Positions 34,330-45,700 of a stretch of DNA of 64,000 bases are shown piece after piece. Source of the DNA: Myoxocephalus aenaeus (lineage: Eukaryota; Chordata; Actinopteri; Perciformes; Cottidae). Every line of letters begins with the position of its first letter. Within the stretch, counting starts at the first letter, position 1. A program made the position numbers and the translations under genes. Under the pieces are notes generated by a model. It did not search any database. It saw nothing but the letters and a program-made list of their open reading frames with translations, and was not told where the DNA came from. The DNA is taken from positions 85,001 through 149,000 of the forward strand of contig JBAMJR010000193.1 of NCBI GenBank assembly GCA_038501785.1, read 5' to 3'.

Positions 34330-35556
34330 CTCCATCCAGCCATCGTCTCCCGATTATCCTGGTTTAAGTGATCAGTTATCCTGGGAGCTATGTTGTTCGG
34401 GGCATCAGCTCCTGGTAGGGTCTCTCAAGCCAAACAGGTCTCAGGGGAGAGCCTAGACTCAGAGCGGTTAAAAAAAAAAACTGATGTTTTTGGACTTTAG
34501 CCACCTCGTCTGGACGAGGGAAACCGGGGCACCCTCCCAGAGCCAGACCCAGGAGGGGAGCTCGCCGGCAAGTGTCTTGTGGCCGGGCATTCACCAATTG
34601 GGCCCGGTTGGGCTCATCCCGAAGAAACAACATGGAGCACGAGTCCCCGGCTGAGCACCGTGGCGTTGGAGTTTTCCCCAGAGAACGAGAGGGTTGCCTC
34701 CCTGCGCCTGTTAGTTGCAGGGAGTAAGGCTATGACTGTTGTTTGTGCTTATGAACAGCAGTTCGGGGTATCTGGCATTCTTGGACTCCATAGTTGTCCC
34801 GGGAGATTTCAACGTTCACGTGGGCAATGACGAAGAAACCTGGCGGGGGTGTGATTGGGAGGAACGGCTTGCCTGATGATCGGACGGGGGACATCGTCGG
34901 TCGGTGGAAAGAGCACTTTGTGTCACGGTGTTGAATGGCTTCCTGTTTTATGGTGTAGTTCGTGTCTCTGGTATCCTTTGTGTCCCCACACTTCCTGTTG
35001 TCTGCCTCACGTGTGTCTCCTGATTGCTCATTCCCTTCACCTGCCCTCATGGTTTCCACCTGTGCGTCATTACCTTCACCCTCCCCTTGTATTTAAACCC
35101 TGTCTGTCTTCTGCCCCAGTGCCAGATTGTACTGTGTGTTAGTCGGTGTGTTCCCTAGCCCTTTTTTTATCCATGTTTTTGATGCCTGTTCCTGCGCTTG
35201 ATCCTGTGTTTTTGGAAGCCTGTTTTTGTTAAATAAATCTACTTTACGTCGGCGTTTGGGTCCTAACTGCAACCACCCCGTGACACTTTGAGGAACTCCT
35301 AAACCCAACCAACATGTCCCCTGGAGAGGAGGCAGCGCCTGAAGACTTAGGTGTGTTACACCCATAACTGAGGTGGCTAAGGTAATCAAAAAGGTCCCTG
35401 GTGGCAAGGTGCCAAGGGTGGATAAGTTCTGCCCTGAGATGGGGATATCACACTACACAGCCTCCCGGGGAAAGCTTATGCCAGGGTGCTGGAAAGGAGG
35501 CTCCAACTGTTTGTCAAACCTCAGATTCAAGACGAGTAGTGTGGATTCCGTCCCGG
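34330..35556 (+). mobile_element. Rex3/RTE-like LINE, decayed and interrupted
   Basis: The 5' part has phrases typical of this fish LINE (GGGGCATCAGCTCCTGGTAG; CCGGGAGATTTCAACGTTCA encodes a PGDFNVHV-like endonuclease block after lesions). After the solo LTR the sequence continues with a stretch leading to GCTTATGCCAGGGTGCTGGA, the same segment as at 13757. Multiple stops show it is dead. It ends abruptly at the MITE at 35557. Confidence 0.7.
34921..35285 (+). mobile_element. Solo LTR with 5-bp TSD
   Basis: A 365-bp segment begins TGTCACGGTG and ends CACCCCGTGACA (inverted TGTCACGG/CCGTGACA ends). CTTTG is duplicated at 34916-34920 and 35286-35290. It has a TATA-like TATTTAAACCC at 35090-35100 and AATAAA at 35231-35236, placing promoter and poly(A) signals in + orientation. 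There is no internal coding region, so it is the product of LTR-LTR recombination. Gypsy-type by appearance. Confidence 0.92.
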
Positions 35557-35732
35557 TGTAACAGGCCATAGTATACCCCCAGTCCGGACTATACCTGGGG
35601 TTAAAGGGGCTGAGGCTAGATTATACCCCGGGTATATTATGGCCTAGGACAGTTTATCCCCGGGGTATACTCTGGTCTGGGCCAAAGTATACCCAGGTTT
35701 AATCTGGGCGGGGGTTAATTTGGCCTGTTACA
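35557..35732. mobile_element. 176-bp MITE rich in GTATAC motifs
   Basis: TGTAACAGGCC at the left and GGCCTGTTACA at the right are inverted repeats. Inside, TATACC or its complement recurs about seven times, several as CCCGGGTATA or GGTATAC palindromes. It separates the LINE piece from the gypsy gag piece. Confidence 0.75.
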
Positions 35733-35739
35733 TCAGGTC

Positions 35740-36400
35740 GACAACCACACCCTCTGACCCACCTGGTAGATGGGACTGTAGTGTTGTGTTGGTTGTTGGA
35801 CGAGTGAGGCGAGAAGGTGGGCTTCGGCTGGGCTGTTCCTGAAGCTTCGCCTGCCGCTTGGCCTGGATCCAATCTGGTTCCCTCGATAAACCCATCCAGG
35901 GATGTGGGTAACTCGAACGAGACTAGTTCGTCTTTGATGTAATCTGCTAGGCCGACCAAATATATGTCACACAGGGCGGCCATGTACCACGAAATTCATT
36001 GCGCCTTCGTCCGTAAATCAAGGGCATAGTCCGTGACAGTTTGGTGGACCTGCTGAAGTCCCAGTAGCCCGCTGGCGGCGTCCAGTCCCATGGACACCAC
36101 CATTAAGACCTCGCGCAGCTCCTCCGGAAGGACCGTAAGGAAATACAGGCAGGAGTAAGGCGATCCCAAACCGCCATTCTCCACAGACGAGCTCTCCTCG
36201 TCACGTGGTTGATGGTGAACGCCACTCTGGCGTCCTCTGGAGTGAAGGTGTGGGGCTGCAATGCAAACAGGATGGAACAGTTTGTCAGGAATGCATTGCA
36301 ACCCTCCGGGTTCCCGGCGTAACGTTCCGGCTCCCCCACCCGGGGCTTCGAGACTGACGTTGAATGACTGTCGGGAATTGCTGTATCTGGTTTATCAAGG
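35740..36400 (-). pseudogene. Ty3/gypsy retrotransposon gag fragment, frameshifted
   Basis: Minus-strand pieces read GEPERYAGNPEGCNAFLTNC, SILFALQPHTFTPEDARVAF, TINHVTRRARLW, then in another frame a Glu-rich stretch and VHQTVTDYALDLRTKAQ. Next comes LCDIYLVGLADYIKDEL. This is the capsid-like core of vertebrate gypsy gag (PEG10/RTL-like). At least two frameshifts are present and pol is absent, so it is dead. The matching LTR end is at 36541-36629. Confidence 0.8.
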
Positions 36401-36540
36401 CGGTCATAATCTGGTCCTTGTTCTTGAACCTCGGTGGTGTTGGTGACAAACCGGATCTTCTGTCACTTCGATGGACAGGAACAGGGCCTGTGATGAGGTT
36501 TCATAGGCCAGATCGTACAGATGTTAAGGCCAGATCGTAC

Positions 36541-36629
36541 TGTAACGGGTGTGGTAACTACCTGGAAGCAGTACGACGGACACGGAGTAGTTGAAGAAGC
36601 TTTATTCTAGGCAGAACACACACAACAAG
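36541..36629 (-). mobile_element. Partial gypsy 5' LTR
   Basis: Read on the minus strand this contains AATAAAGCTTCTTC and ends CACACCCGTTACA, immediately before the leader and gag. That is the expected end of a 5' LTR. Its other end is cut by the LINE that starts at 36630. The leader carries a doubled GGCCAGATCGTAC phrase (about 36507 and 36529). Confidence 0.6.
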
Positions 36630-36898
36630 GCAAGGCAAGTTTATTTGTATAGCACATTTCAACAACAAGGCGATTCAAAGTGCTTCACATAAAACCATTA
36701 AGAGCATCAAAACATAATGCAGAGAAAACAGGATTTAAAACAGTTAAGAAAACATAAAACAGTAGAAAACAGGATTTAAAACAGTTAAGAAAACATTAAA
36801 ACAGTCAAAAAGCTAAATAAAAAATAAAAATTGAATAAAAGTTGCAGTGCAGTTTAAGAAATAAAATGCAGTAGTGAGATGCAGCAATTGAATCTGGA

Positions 36899-39832
36899 TC
36901 AATTAAAGGCAAGAGCAAAAAGAAAAGTCTTCAATCTGGATTTAAAGGAGCTGAGGGTCTCAGCAGACCTGCAGCTTTCAGGGACCTTGTTCCAGATATG
37001 TGGAGCAGAAAAGCTGAACGCTGCTTCTCCATGTTTAGTTCTGACTCTTGGAACAGAAAGTAGACCCGTCCCAGACGACCTGAGGGGTCGGGATGGTTCA
37101 TAAGGTAGCAGCAGATCACAAACATACTTAGGCCCTAAACCATTCAGTGCTTTATAAACCAGCAGCAGGATTTTAAAGTCAATTCTTTGTTTGACAGGAA
37201 GCCAGTGCAAAGACCTCAGAACTGGTGTGATGTGATCCACTTTCCTGGTCTTAGTGAGGACTCGAGCTGCAGCGTTCTGAATCAGCTGCAGCTTTCTGAT
37301 TGACTTTTTACAGAGGCCTGTGAACACACCGTTACAGTAGTCCAGTCTACTGAAGATAAATGCATGGACAAGTTTCTCCAAATCCTGTTGAGACATAAGT
37401 CCTCTAACCCTTGATATATTCTTCAGGTGGTAGTAGGCTGATTTCGTAATTGTCTTGATATGGCTGTTCAGGTTGAGGTCTGAATCCATAACTACACCTA
37501 GATTTCTGGCTTGGTTTGAGGTTTTTAACGTCAGTGATTGAAGCTGAGCGCTGACTTTCAATCGTTCGTCCTTGGGACCAAAAACAATTACTTCTGTTTT
37601 ATCTTTGTTTAATTGAAGAAAATTCTGGCACATCATGGTGTCATCTGCATAATTATGATAACACACTTTGTTGTTTTTCATAATCTGAGCCAGTGGAAGC
37701 ATGTAGATGTTGAACAGAAGAGGCCCCAGTATTGAGCCTTGGGGAACACCACATGTCATCCTAGCCAGCTCTGATGTGTAATTAGCTACCGACACAAAGT
37801 ATTGTCGGTCCTTCAAGTAGGATTCAAACCAGTTAAGTGCTGCGCCAGAGAGTCCTACCCAGACTTTCAGTCTGTCTAGTAGTATGTCATGATCGACCGT
37901 GTCGAATGCAGCACTGAGATCCAGTAATACTAAGACGGAAGTTCTGCCACTGTCTGTGTTTAAGTGGATGTCGTTGAAAACCTTAACAAGAGCAGTTTCA
38001 GTACTGTGGTGCTGACGAAAGCCAGACTGGAAGACATCGAAACAGTTATTTTCGGCCAAGAAGTTGTTCAGCTGTTGAAAAACCACTTTTTCCATTATTT
38101 TACTTAAGAATGGGAGGTTTGATATTGGCCTATAGTTTTTCAATATTTCGGGATCTAAACTAGCCTTCTTTAGGAGTGGTTTAATCACTGCAGTTTTTAG
38201 GGCTTGAGGGAAGACACCTGAAAGAAGGGATGTGTTTACAATTTGTAAAAGATCAGCGGTCATGCAGTGTGAAATGTTTTTGAAAAAGTGTGTTGGTAGA
38301 ATATCCAAGCAGCAGGAGGATGTTTTCAGATGTTGTATAATATCTTCTAGCCCTCTCTGGTTAATTGAGTCAAATTGTGTCATGATATTTGAATGGCTGT
38401 TAGATGGGGACAACACATATCCGGTGGTTGGTGTGGAGCCACCGACTGCTTGTCTAATTTTCTGAATTTTGTCAGCAAAATAGGAGGCAAATTGATTGTA
38501 TGCACAGGTGGATTGGAGCGTAGCAGTTACCGACACCGGAGGGTTTGTTAGCCTGTCGACGGTAGCAAATAAGGCACGTGTATTGTTATTGTTTTTGGTT
38601 ATGATGTCAGAGAAGAAGGACTGCCTTGCATTTTTAAGTTCCAAATTATAATTGCGAAGTCTCTCTTTATAGATACCACAGTGAACCTGGAGATTAGTTT
38701 TTCGCCACCTGCGCTCTGCTTTCCGGCACTCTCTTTTCTCTATTCTGACCAGCGTGGCATTTCTCCAAGGGGATCTTTTCTTACCCGAGACAACCTTCAC
38801 CTTACTGGTGGGTGCAATGGCATCAATAACATGTTTTACTTTAGAATTGAAGCCATCCACAAGCTCATTGACTGAGATGCAAGAGAGGGCTGGTGTGGAG
38901 GAGAACTTCTGAATAAATAGTTCACTGGTGTTTTCAGTGATGTAACGCTTTGTCACAACCTTGGTTTGGACATTTGTGTGTAGGGAGATTGCACTCTCAA
39001 AGAAAACACAGAAATGATCAGAGAGTGCAACATCAGTCACAGCAACCTTGGAAATGTCCAGACCTTTGGTGATGATGAGGTCCAGAGTGTGCCCCTTGTT
39101 GTGGGTGGGACCTGTTACATGCTGCGTCAGGTCATAGTTATCAAGGACACCACATAGCTCTATAGACCCTCTGTCCTGGGGATTATCAACATGGATATTA
39201 AAATCACCAACAATGACAACACAATCAAAATCAATACAGATTATGGACAGCAGTTCAGTAAACTCATCAAAGAAGGTTGCACAGTATTTAGGAGGTCTGT
39301 AAATGTTGAGGAATAAAACTTGAGTGGAATTGAGAGCCACATATTCAAAGGAAGTAAAATGACCAAAAGACATCTGCTTGCATTGAAGAGACTCATTATA
39401 TAAAATAGCAACTCCACCTCCTTTCTTATGCGCTCTTGTTTCACTCATGAAACTGAAGTTGGGAGGTGTTGATTCAATAAGAACAGCTGCACTGTTATCT
39501 TGGTCTAACCAAGTTTCGGTTAAAAACAAAAAATCTAGTTTGTGCCTAATAATGAAATCATTGATTAAAAATGTTTTTCCTGACAGAGACCTGACATTTA
39601 ATAAAGCTAAGTTTAATGTATTTAAAACTCTATTTGCCCTATTTCTTTGGATAGGCTGACAAGGAATGAATGTTAAATTGGATAAATTTGCAGATTTACT
39701 AATGTTTCTTCGCAGCCTCACCTTTCGTTTTCGATAAGTCAGGACAGGAATTAAGAAGGCTAACTTCATACAGGGCCCAGACTGTTCCTGGAGATAATCA
39801 GTAGTGTCATTAGCCTTGTAGTCCGGACCCAA
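36899..39832 (-). CDS. LINE ORF2 with in-frame deletion in reverse transcriptase, 977 aa
   Basis: An open frame with endonuclease blocks (LNVRSLSGK, LTETWLDQD, NIYRPPKY, VGDFNIHVDN, SDHFCVFFE) and reverse-transcriptase blocks (NYRPISNLPFLSKIMEKVV, FRQHHSTETAL, LLDLSAAFDTVDHDILL, CGVPQGSILGPLLF, NYADDTMMCQ). After YADDT only four residues precede NFLQLN, where the other copy in this window has thirty. The loss of 26 codons keeps the frame but removes part of the palm next to the catalytic Asp pair, so activity is doubtful. The C-terminal region (RLDYCNGVFTG, HWLPVKQRI, SFKSRLKTFLF) is normal. Confidence 0.92.
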   Translation of the reverse strand: MGPDYKANDTTDYLQEQSGPCMKLAFLIPVLTYRKRKVRLRRNISKSANLSNLTFIPCQPIQRNRANRVLNTLNLALLNVRSLSGKTFLINDFIIRHKLDFLFLTETWLDQDNSAAVLIESTPPNFSFMSETRAHKKGGGVAILYNESLQCKQMSFGHFTSFEYVALNSTQVLFLNIYRPPKYCATFFDEFTELLSIICIDFDCVVIVGDFNIHVDNPQDRGSIELCGVLDNYDLTQHVTGPTHNKGHTLDLIITKGLDISKVAVTDVALSDHFCVFFESAISLHTNVQTKVVTKRYITENTSELFIQKFSSTPALSCISVNELVDGFNSKVKHVIDAIAPTSKVKVVSGKKRSPWRNATLVRIEKRECRKAERRWRKTNLQVHCGIYKERLRNYNLELKNARQSFFSDIITKNNNNTRALFATVDRLTNPPVSVTATLQSTCAYNQFASYFADKIQKIRQAVGGSTPTTGYVLSPSNSHSNIMTQFDSINQRGLEDIIQHLKTSSCCLDILPTHFFKNISHCMTADLLQIVNTSLLSGVFPQALKTAVIKPLLKKASLDPEILKNYRPISNLPFLSKIMEKVVFQQLNNFLAENNCFDVFQSGFRQHHSTETALVKVFNDIHLNTDSGRTSVLVLLDLSAAFDTVDHDILLDRLKVWVGLSGAALNWFESYLKDRQYFVSVANYTSELARMTCGVPQGSILGPLLFNIYMLPLAQIMKNNKVCYHNYADDTMMCQNFLQLNKDKTEVIVFGPKDERLKVSAQLQSLTLKTSNQARNLGVVMDSDLNLNSHIKTITKSAYYHLKNISRVRGLMSQQDLEKLVHAFIFSRLDYCNGVFTGLCKKSIRKLQLIQNAAARVLTKTRKVDHITPVLRSLHWLPVKQRIDFKILLLVYKALNGLGPKYVCDLLLPYEPSRPLRSSGTGLLSVPRVRTKHGEAAFSFSAPHIWNKVPESCRSAETLSSFKSRLKTFLFALAFN

Positions 39833-39838
39833 AAGACA

Positions 39839-41405
39839 TCAATTCGTGGCATCAGGTAGGGGAGATAGGGGATGGTTGTGGAGCCGTTGTGGAGGCGGGA
39901 GAGGGGCACGGCGCTTTAACTTCGGTGTTTGTGTCAAAGCACTTAGAACCAGTTTGGTTCCAGCAATGACCATCTCGTTCATGCGGTCAGTGAACTCCAT
40001 GAGGGGGGAGGATGGGGAGGAGGGAGAGAGTAGAGAGGAGAGGGACCTGGATGAAGTATGGGGGGTGGAAGTAGGTGCTGGTGAGGGAAGTAAAGACTCG
40101 TCCTCTCCGAGAGGGGGATCAATCCTTGATGATGATGAGGGTGGAGACTCCTCCTCTCCGAAGGGGGTATCAATCCTTGATGAGGGTGGAGACTCCTCCT
40201 CTTGGCTCTCCTTTGGCATCCTTCCCATGAGGTCTCCACGGCGATGCTGTGTGGTTCTCTCTTGTTTAGACTCCTCTTGTCTCCTGTCCTTGGCAGTGGG
40301 AACAGACGGGTGACGCAGGAAGAAAAATAAGTTAGAGGTAAAGAGTTTTACCCCTGACTTGTTCAGGCAAACTCCATCTGCCTTAAAAAGATGTATACGC
40401 TCCCAGAAAATGTAAAAAATGTCAATAAAATGTACTGTATGGTCAGTACATGCAGTTGACAGCCATCTGTTCAGTTCAAACAGCCTGCTGAATCTTTCAT
40501 CTCCTCTCCTGGCTGGTGGAAGAGGGCCACTGATAAACACCTCAGCATTGACAGAGCTGACTGTGTTTAACAAGTCAAAGTCTCACTTCAGACTCTTGTT
40601 TCACAATATCACAGCTTCCCGTATGCACAATGACGTTTTTCACTGTGGGATGGTCAGCCATGATGTTCAGGATTTTGTCTCTCATGTTAGAGACCATATC
40701 TGTCGGAAAGCAGAGTATTTTGGTATTCTTGCTGCACATCGTTCTGACATCTTTTACAGCATAGTCTCCAACAATCAGAGTCTCAGGCCCAGTCACTAGC
40801 TTTTCCTGCGGCCTTTTACGTTCACTTTCACTCTGAGTTCTTACCCTGCTTTGGGAAGATAGCTGCTTATCCAGATCATCAGATTTAGGATCCTGCGACA
40901 ATGGAGCGAATCTGTTTTTAAGTTGTAGGCTCGGTTGTTGTGGAGTTTTTTTGCTGGTTTTACTTTTCCCAGCTGTTTTCGGCTGTGTCCAGCTGCGTAC
41001 CGGGGTTGAGGAGGAGTTCGGCCTGCGTGGTAGTGCAGGCCAGCCAGTCGCTTCAGAAATCTCAGGGTGCTGGGCTCTGCCTGTTAGTCGTCCTGTTAGT
41101 CGTCCTCCCACATCCTGAGGCTGTGAATGCCTCTTCGGCTTCGCAGCGAGAGAGTTCCAGGGAGGACTACCATTTGAGGTTTCGTTAACAGCTACACAGC
41201 CCTCCTGTTTCTTGGTAGGCCTGGTGGTGCTAGTTAGCCGTGTCTTAGCTTGCATTTGTACAGGATTTTGAGTCCATGGTACAGTGGTATCATTCTGACA
41301 CAGTCCATTTACCTCCACGTTCACTTCTATTCGGTAGATTTTTGTTTCCAAAACTGCAATCTTCTGCAGGAGTTTGTAGTAGTTGTCCATGGAGAGGGAT
41401 GGCAT
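39839..41405 (-). pseudogene. LINE ORF1 with esterase-like domain, frameshifted
   Basis: Two minus-strand frames: 40575-41405 (276 codons, start MPSLSMDNYYKLLQKI, a coiled-coil beginning, then basic Ser/Pro-rich) and 39839-40573 (about 244 codons). They meet at a frameshift near 40573. SGNH-type blocks are visible but altered: LIVGDYAV (GDS expected), IVHTGSCDI, FISGPLPP and DGVCLNKSG (DGVH expected). So both catalytic Ser and His positions are changed. The tail has a repeated Ser/Pro/Glu-rich stretch (40090-40200). ORF1 proteins of this class bind the element RNA. Confidence 0.75.
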
Positions 41406-41892
41406 CTTGCTGCTCCTTAGCTTTAGCTTAGCTGCTAAGTAGCCTATAGCAATTTATCTTTAAACCAGCGGAATTAGGGCAATAGCCAGCCAAATCTATA
41501 AAGAAATAGAGTCCCAGTGGTTTTCAAGTGTCCAGGAGCTGTTGCTCAAAGAGTCTCACAGAAGAAAAACAAGAATATCAGAGGGTATCAGCAGAAAAAT
41601 GCAAACAGAGGCGAGAGCAAGCAGGAAAGCGTCTGCACAGTAAGAAAGCATTAAGCAACAGGCAAACAGTCTCATTAGCTGACGTGGAGAAGGGGAGAAG
41701 GCAGACAGAAACCAGTGGAAGCTGAAGCTATTCTCGGAAGAGGCGGGAAAATCTGGCATGCTGCGGAGAATGATCTGGCAGTGAGTGAGTGTGTGTGAAG
41801 CTGGGGTTTGAATACTAAAGGGAGTAGGTGCAGCAGAGTGGACAGATGAGAGTGAATAAGCTGGTGAAGTGGGTGTGACTGAGAGGTGAGAG

Positions 41893-42566
41893 TGATGCAG
41901 AGTGACAGGTGAGTATGGAAGCTGAACTGTGTCAGACAGCAGATGAAGCAGAAAATGTAACGCTAATGTTTAGTCATGAAACGTAATGCAACCTGCTGTT
42001 GCACAAAAGATGAGATGTAACATTTAATTTAGAGAAGCCTGCAGATAAGTATATTTTTAAAGTAACTGACAATTTCACAGAGACGTCTGTGGTTTTTAGT
42101 TCTGCACTGAAGTTGTGACAGAGTTGTTTGGTTGGTGGATAATATTGAGTAGTCGTGAGGAAGTCTCTCTCTTCATGGTGTTGACCAACACTTTGGGTCT
42201 CACGCTGCTGCCCTCAACCTTTTTCTTCTTCTTTCTTTATATCTTTGTTTGGTAGGGACAGTACACATTAATAAAACATTCCTGTAAATACACCAGAGTT
42301 ATCCAAGAGGCTATCTCTCATCCTAAAACACAGAATATGAGTTTAAAACTACAAAGTTATGCATTGTTTACCCTTTCAAAGCATGCAGACACATTAAAAG
42401 AAGAGAGTATTAATATGGAGTTCCTTTCCAGTGCAGCTTTTACACAGAATGCAGACCGACTGAAAGCACTTCTCCTGAGGAGAGTAACCTTTATCACAAG
42501 GACATACTTTAAAAGACTTAAGACCCATCTGACGAACACAACACTCTACTTCTTTATTAAACACAC
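41893..42566. repeat. Intergenic duplication, copy III
   Basis: Matches copy II from TGATGCAGAG to ATTAAACACACG. It then jumps straight to TCACACAAATATA, which in copy II lies about 870 bp further on (about 31450). Copy III therefore carries a large deletion next to gene E's 3' end. Confidence 0.9.
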
Positions 42567-42732
42567 GTCACACAAATATATATATATATGTTTTAGTAGA
42601 AATAAATTCCCTAGATTTGTTTAGCTTTAAAAACACAGATGTTAAGAATAATTCTATACAGTTTGATATTTATTAGCCACTTGATATTACATGTAAGAGA
42701 ATCCAGTATTCTGAAGTATGAAGTGTGAGAAG

Positions 42733-45700
42733 TTAAACAGATAAAGCTTCCTGGACGCAGATCCATTGTTTTCTGTCTCCACACAGAGCTGAGCTCCATG
42801 GTTTGCCCTGGACAGAAACGGCACAGTGACCTTCAGTAGGTTCTCCTATCCAGGAGCTGAAGGAACAACATGATGTTTAGACCAAAGGCTGATAGAACAT
42901 ATGACTCAAAGAGTTGAACAATGTGTCTCTTACCTGTCACTCAGCTCAGTTCCATCGATCCACTTCCAGATCCCTCCTTCAACTTTCAGGCCAATCCAGA
43001 ATGCAGTCACATATCTGGAATCATTGATTATTTTCTGAAGTAACAGAAACAATTATCAGATACTGAATGTAAACATGTATTCATTTTTTAACGAATCAGA
43101 AAACATTTATTAAAAGTTTATTATAAGTATGTTACACATACAAGGAATCTGGCTTGGTGGTTGGTGCGTGACAATAAAACTAGTGCAATAGTAAAAAACA
43201 TAACTTAAATATGAAAATTTACATAAAAAGTATGACAAATAAAAAAATCAAATAAAAAGTATGTTATTAAAGTGTCATGTGTGTATTTAAAGAGAATAAC
43301 TTTGCCAAGGGTGTGTAACTATGAGTAATTGTCCTGAGGATGTAAGTGCTTATTTATATAATTTATATTTATACTTAAATACTGGTAAACATGCCTTCAG
43401 ACTCACCTACAGGAAATACATTTCATTTTAATAATTGTGTCATAAACATTCCCTCAGTTCTCTCGTTACCTTTTCCTCTTCAGTATGTGCAACAGTCAAA
43501 TCTGAACTCTTTCCAGTGCAGTTTTCTCGAGCTTCTTCCCAGGTTATCTGATCACGAGGTTTAGCATCATGATACACATAGCAGTTGTTCCTCGTCTGTT
43601 CCCAGCCTTCCTTACAAGCTTTACACGTTCTCACTGAAAGAACAGAGAGCAGACAATAAACACCTTCATTGTGATGTTGTTATTGGTTATTTGTGGACCT
43701 TATTAATTAAATCTGATCATACCACCATCCTTGTCTTTGCGGCAGTAGGTATCGATGCTCCACTGAGCTCTGCTGATGTTGCCCTCATTCCAGTTCTTCT
43801 CCATGTTTTGTATTTGTTGTGTTAAGTTGTTCTTCTGGTTCTCCAGCTCCTGGTTCCGTGTTGTCAGGTTTGTCATATTGTTTTCTAAGACAGTATAGTT
43901 TTTTGTCAGGTTGCTCAACTTGACCGTCAGATTGTTGCGTTCCATTCTCAAGTGATCATTGTCTACACTGAGTTTGTGGTTGAGGTTTGTCAGGTTGTGA
44001 ATGTCAGCCAGCAGAGTCGTTTCGTTTTTAGAAACTGAAAAATGAAAATTTAACTTTTTAATCATGGTAATAATGTAACTTCGGATTTGTCAATTTGCCT
44101 CACTTGTGAGCTATTTCCTGTCTGTCTCACTTCAGGTTTAACAGCCTTTTGAATATTTCAACAAATCCCATAAAAAGCCCAACAATGTGTTTCCTCATGG
44201 GCTCTGTTGCACTAAGACACAAGACCTTTGGTTCCTACTGAAGACGTAAACATATATTACACTGTCAACAACAACTGGACAAGGAGACCACTGTTGGTGA
44301 TGGAAGAGAAACCCACAAGATGTTTGTTATGTCCTGTTGTTACACGTTACTTGTCATTGTGACAAAATCTGTGAAGGGTGTTCGTTATTTACGCAAATTA
44401 GTTTGTTACAATGTTAGGTTGTTACAAAGTTACATTGTTACAATGTTATATTATTTTAATACAAATCATGGTCTGGTAAGTAGTTAAACCTATCTAAACC
44501 AAACCAGTCGTTTTACAACCTGACATTGTGTGTTTCTTTAAGTCTAATACAAGACTGACTTTAATCAGAAATGTCGTCATTCAACGTTTCCCCGTGGTTT
44601 ATGTCCCCCAGAGCAACAGTGTGGCTCACTGATGTGTTTTAGTGATGTTCTATGCCACAGAGGGAGACGTTTAGTGTTTGATACGGACACTTGTTAGTAG
44701 ATACATTCAGTGGTGGTTTTGGTCTAATCATGGGATTTGTTGATGAAAAGGAAAATATATAAGACCACTTGACTCATTCTTTAATTCCTTTTATGCATAC
44801 TGTACTTTTTCACTCATTGTGTCTTCTGAATCGAAAATGAAAGTGTCTTCAATCGACTACTAAATCATATGAAGAAACATTTGAACTGGTGACATTTAAA
44901 CAATACAGTTTAGATTAGATGAGTTCATTTCGCAGCTCTGCTTCACAATGGGCTTCTCCAATGCAGAATATGGAATAAATGTTTAGCATAAAAAATAGCA
45001 TTTCCAAGAACCCCGTCTTATGAATGACTTCCTGTCTGAATACATTTCTACAGTGATTATTCTGCTCAGAAATGAACTTTGTGTCACAGATTACAGACAT
45101 CTATAAAATGTGAAACTAACGACCAATAGAAACAGTTACTTCCTAAGGTTTGTCTCATGTTGTGTACTTACGGACGACAACGACTGCTACGAGGCCGACC
45201 AGCAAAATGACACAAAGAATCCCCAAACAACACGCCAACTTCTGATAGCGACGGCGCTTGTTGTTTTCCTTCTCATCTGCCAAAAAGACAGAAAAGTCAC
45301 TCGTTAGATTTCATCCACTCAGACTCCCAAAGTCTTCTATGAGCTTCAGATAAACGTTGGAATACATTTTGACACATAATTATGAATGGATCTCTTCATA
45401 GCCAGTATGAACAGAAGGAATGAAGACAGCGAGCAAAAACCTTCAATATTTATGAAACCACAATGTGTGAGTCATTTAGTGAGCAATAACCGTGCATCTT
45501 GCTTTTAGCGTGTCATTTTACAAAGTGTTGTTGAGTGTTTTTGAAGTTACGTTAGTGATGTTTTTTACGTACTTATGTTACGTTCATTTTTACGTATAGA
45601 TTACACTCGGCCAGGATGTTTGAAGATCATTTAAATCCAATAAAAAGCTGAATCAGCATCGGGCGATATCCGGTGGGTTCCCAGATTGCAAGCAGACTGT

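Larger units (their letters stand above)
36630..41890 (-). mobile_element. Second L2-like LINE, near full length
   Basis: The 3' end at the left reads CAAGGCAAGGCAAGTTTATT, then TGTATAGCACATTTCAACAA, a common fish LINE 3' end. ORF2 is at 36899-39832 and the ORF1 pieces at 39839-41405. The 41406-41890 stretch would be 5' UTR. It belongs to a different subfamily from the LINE at 22576. It is inserted between the gypsy LTR and copy III of the intergenic duplication. Confidence 0.85.
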
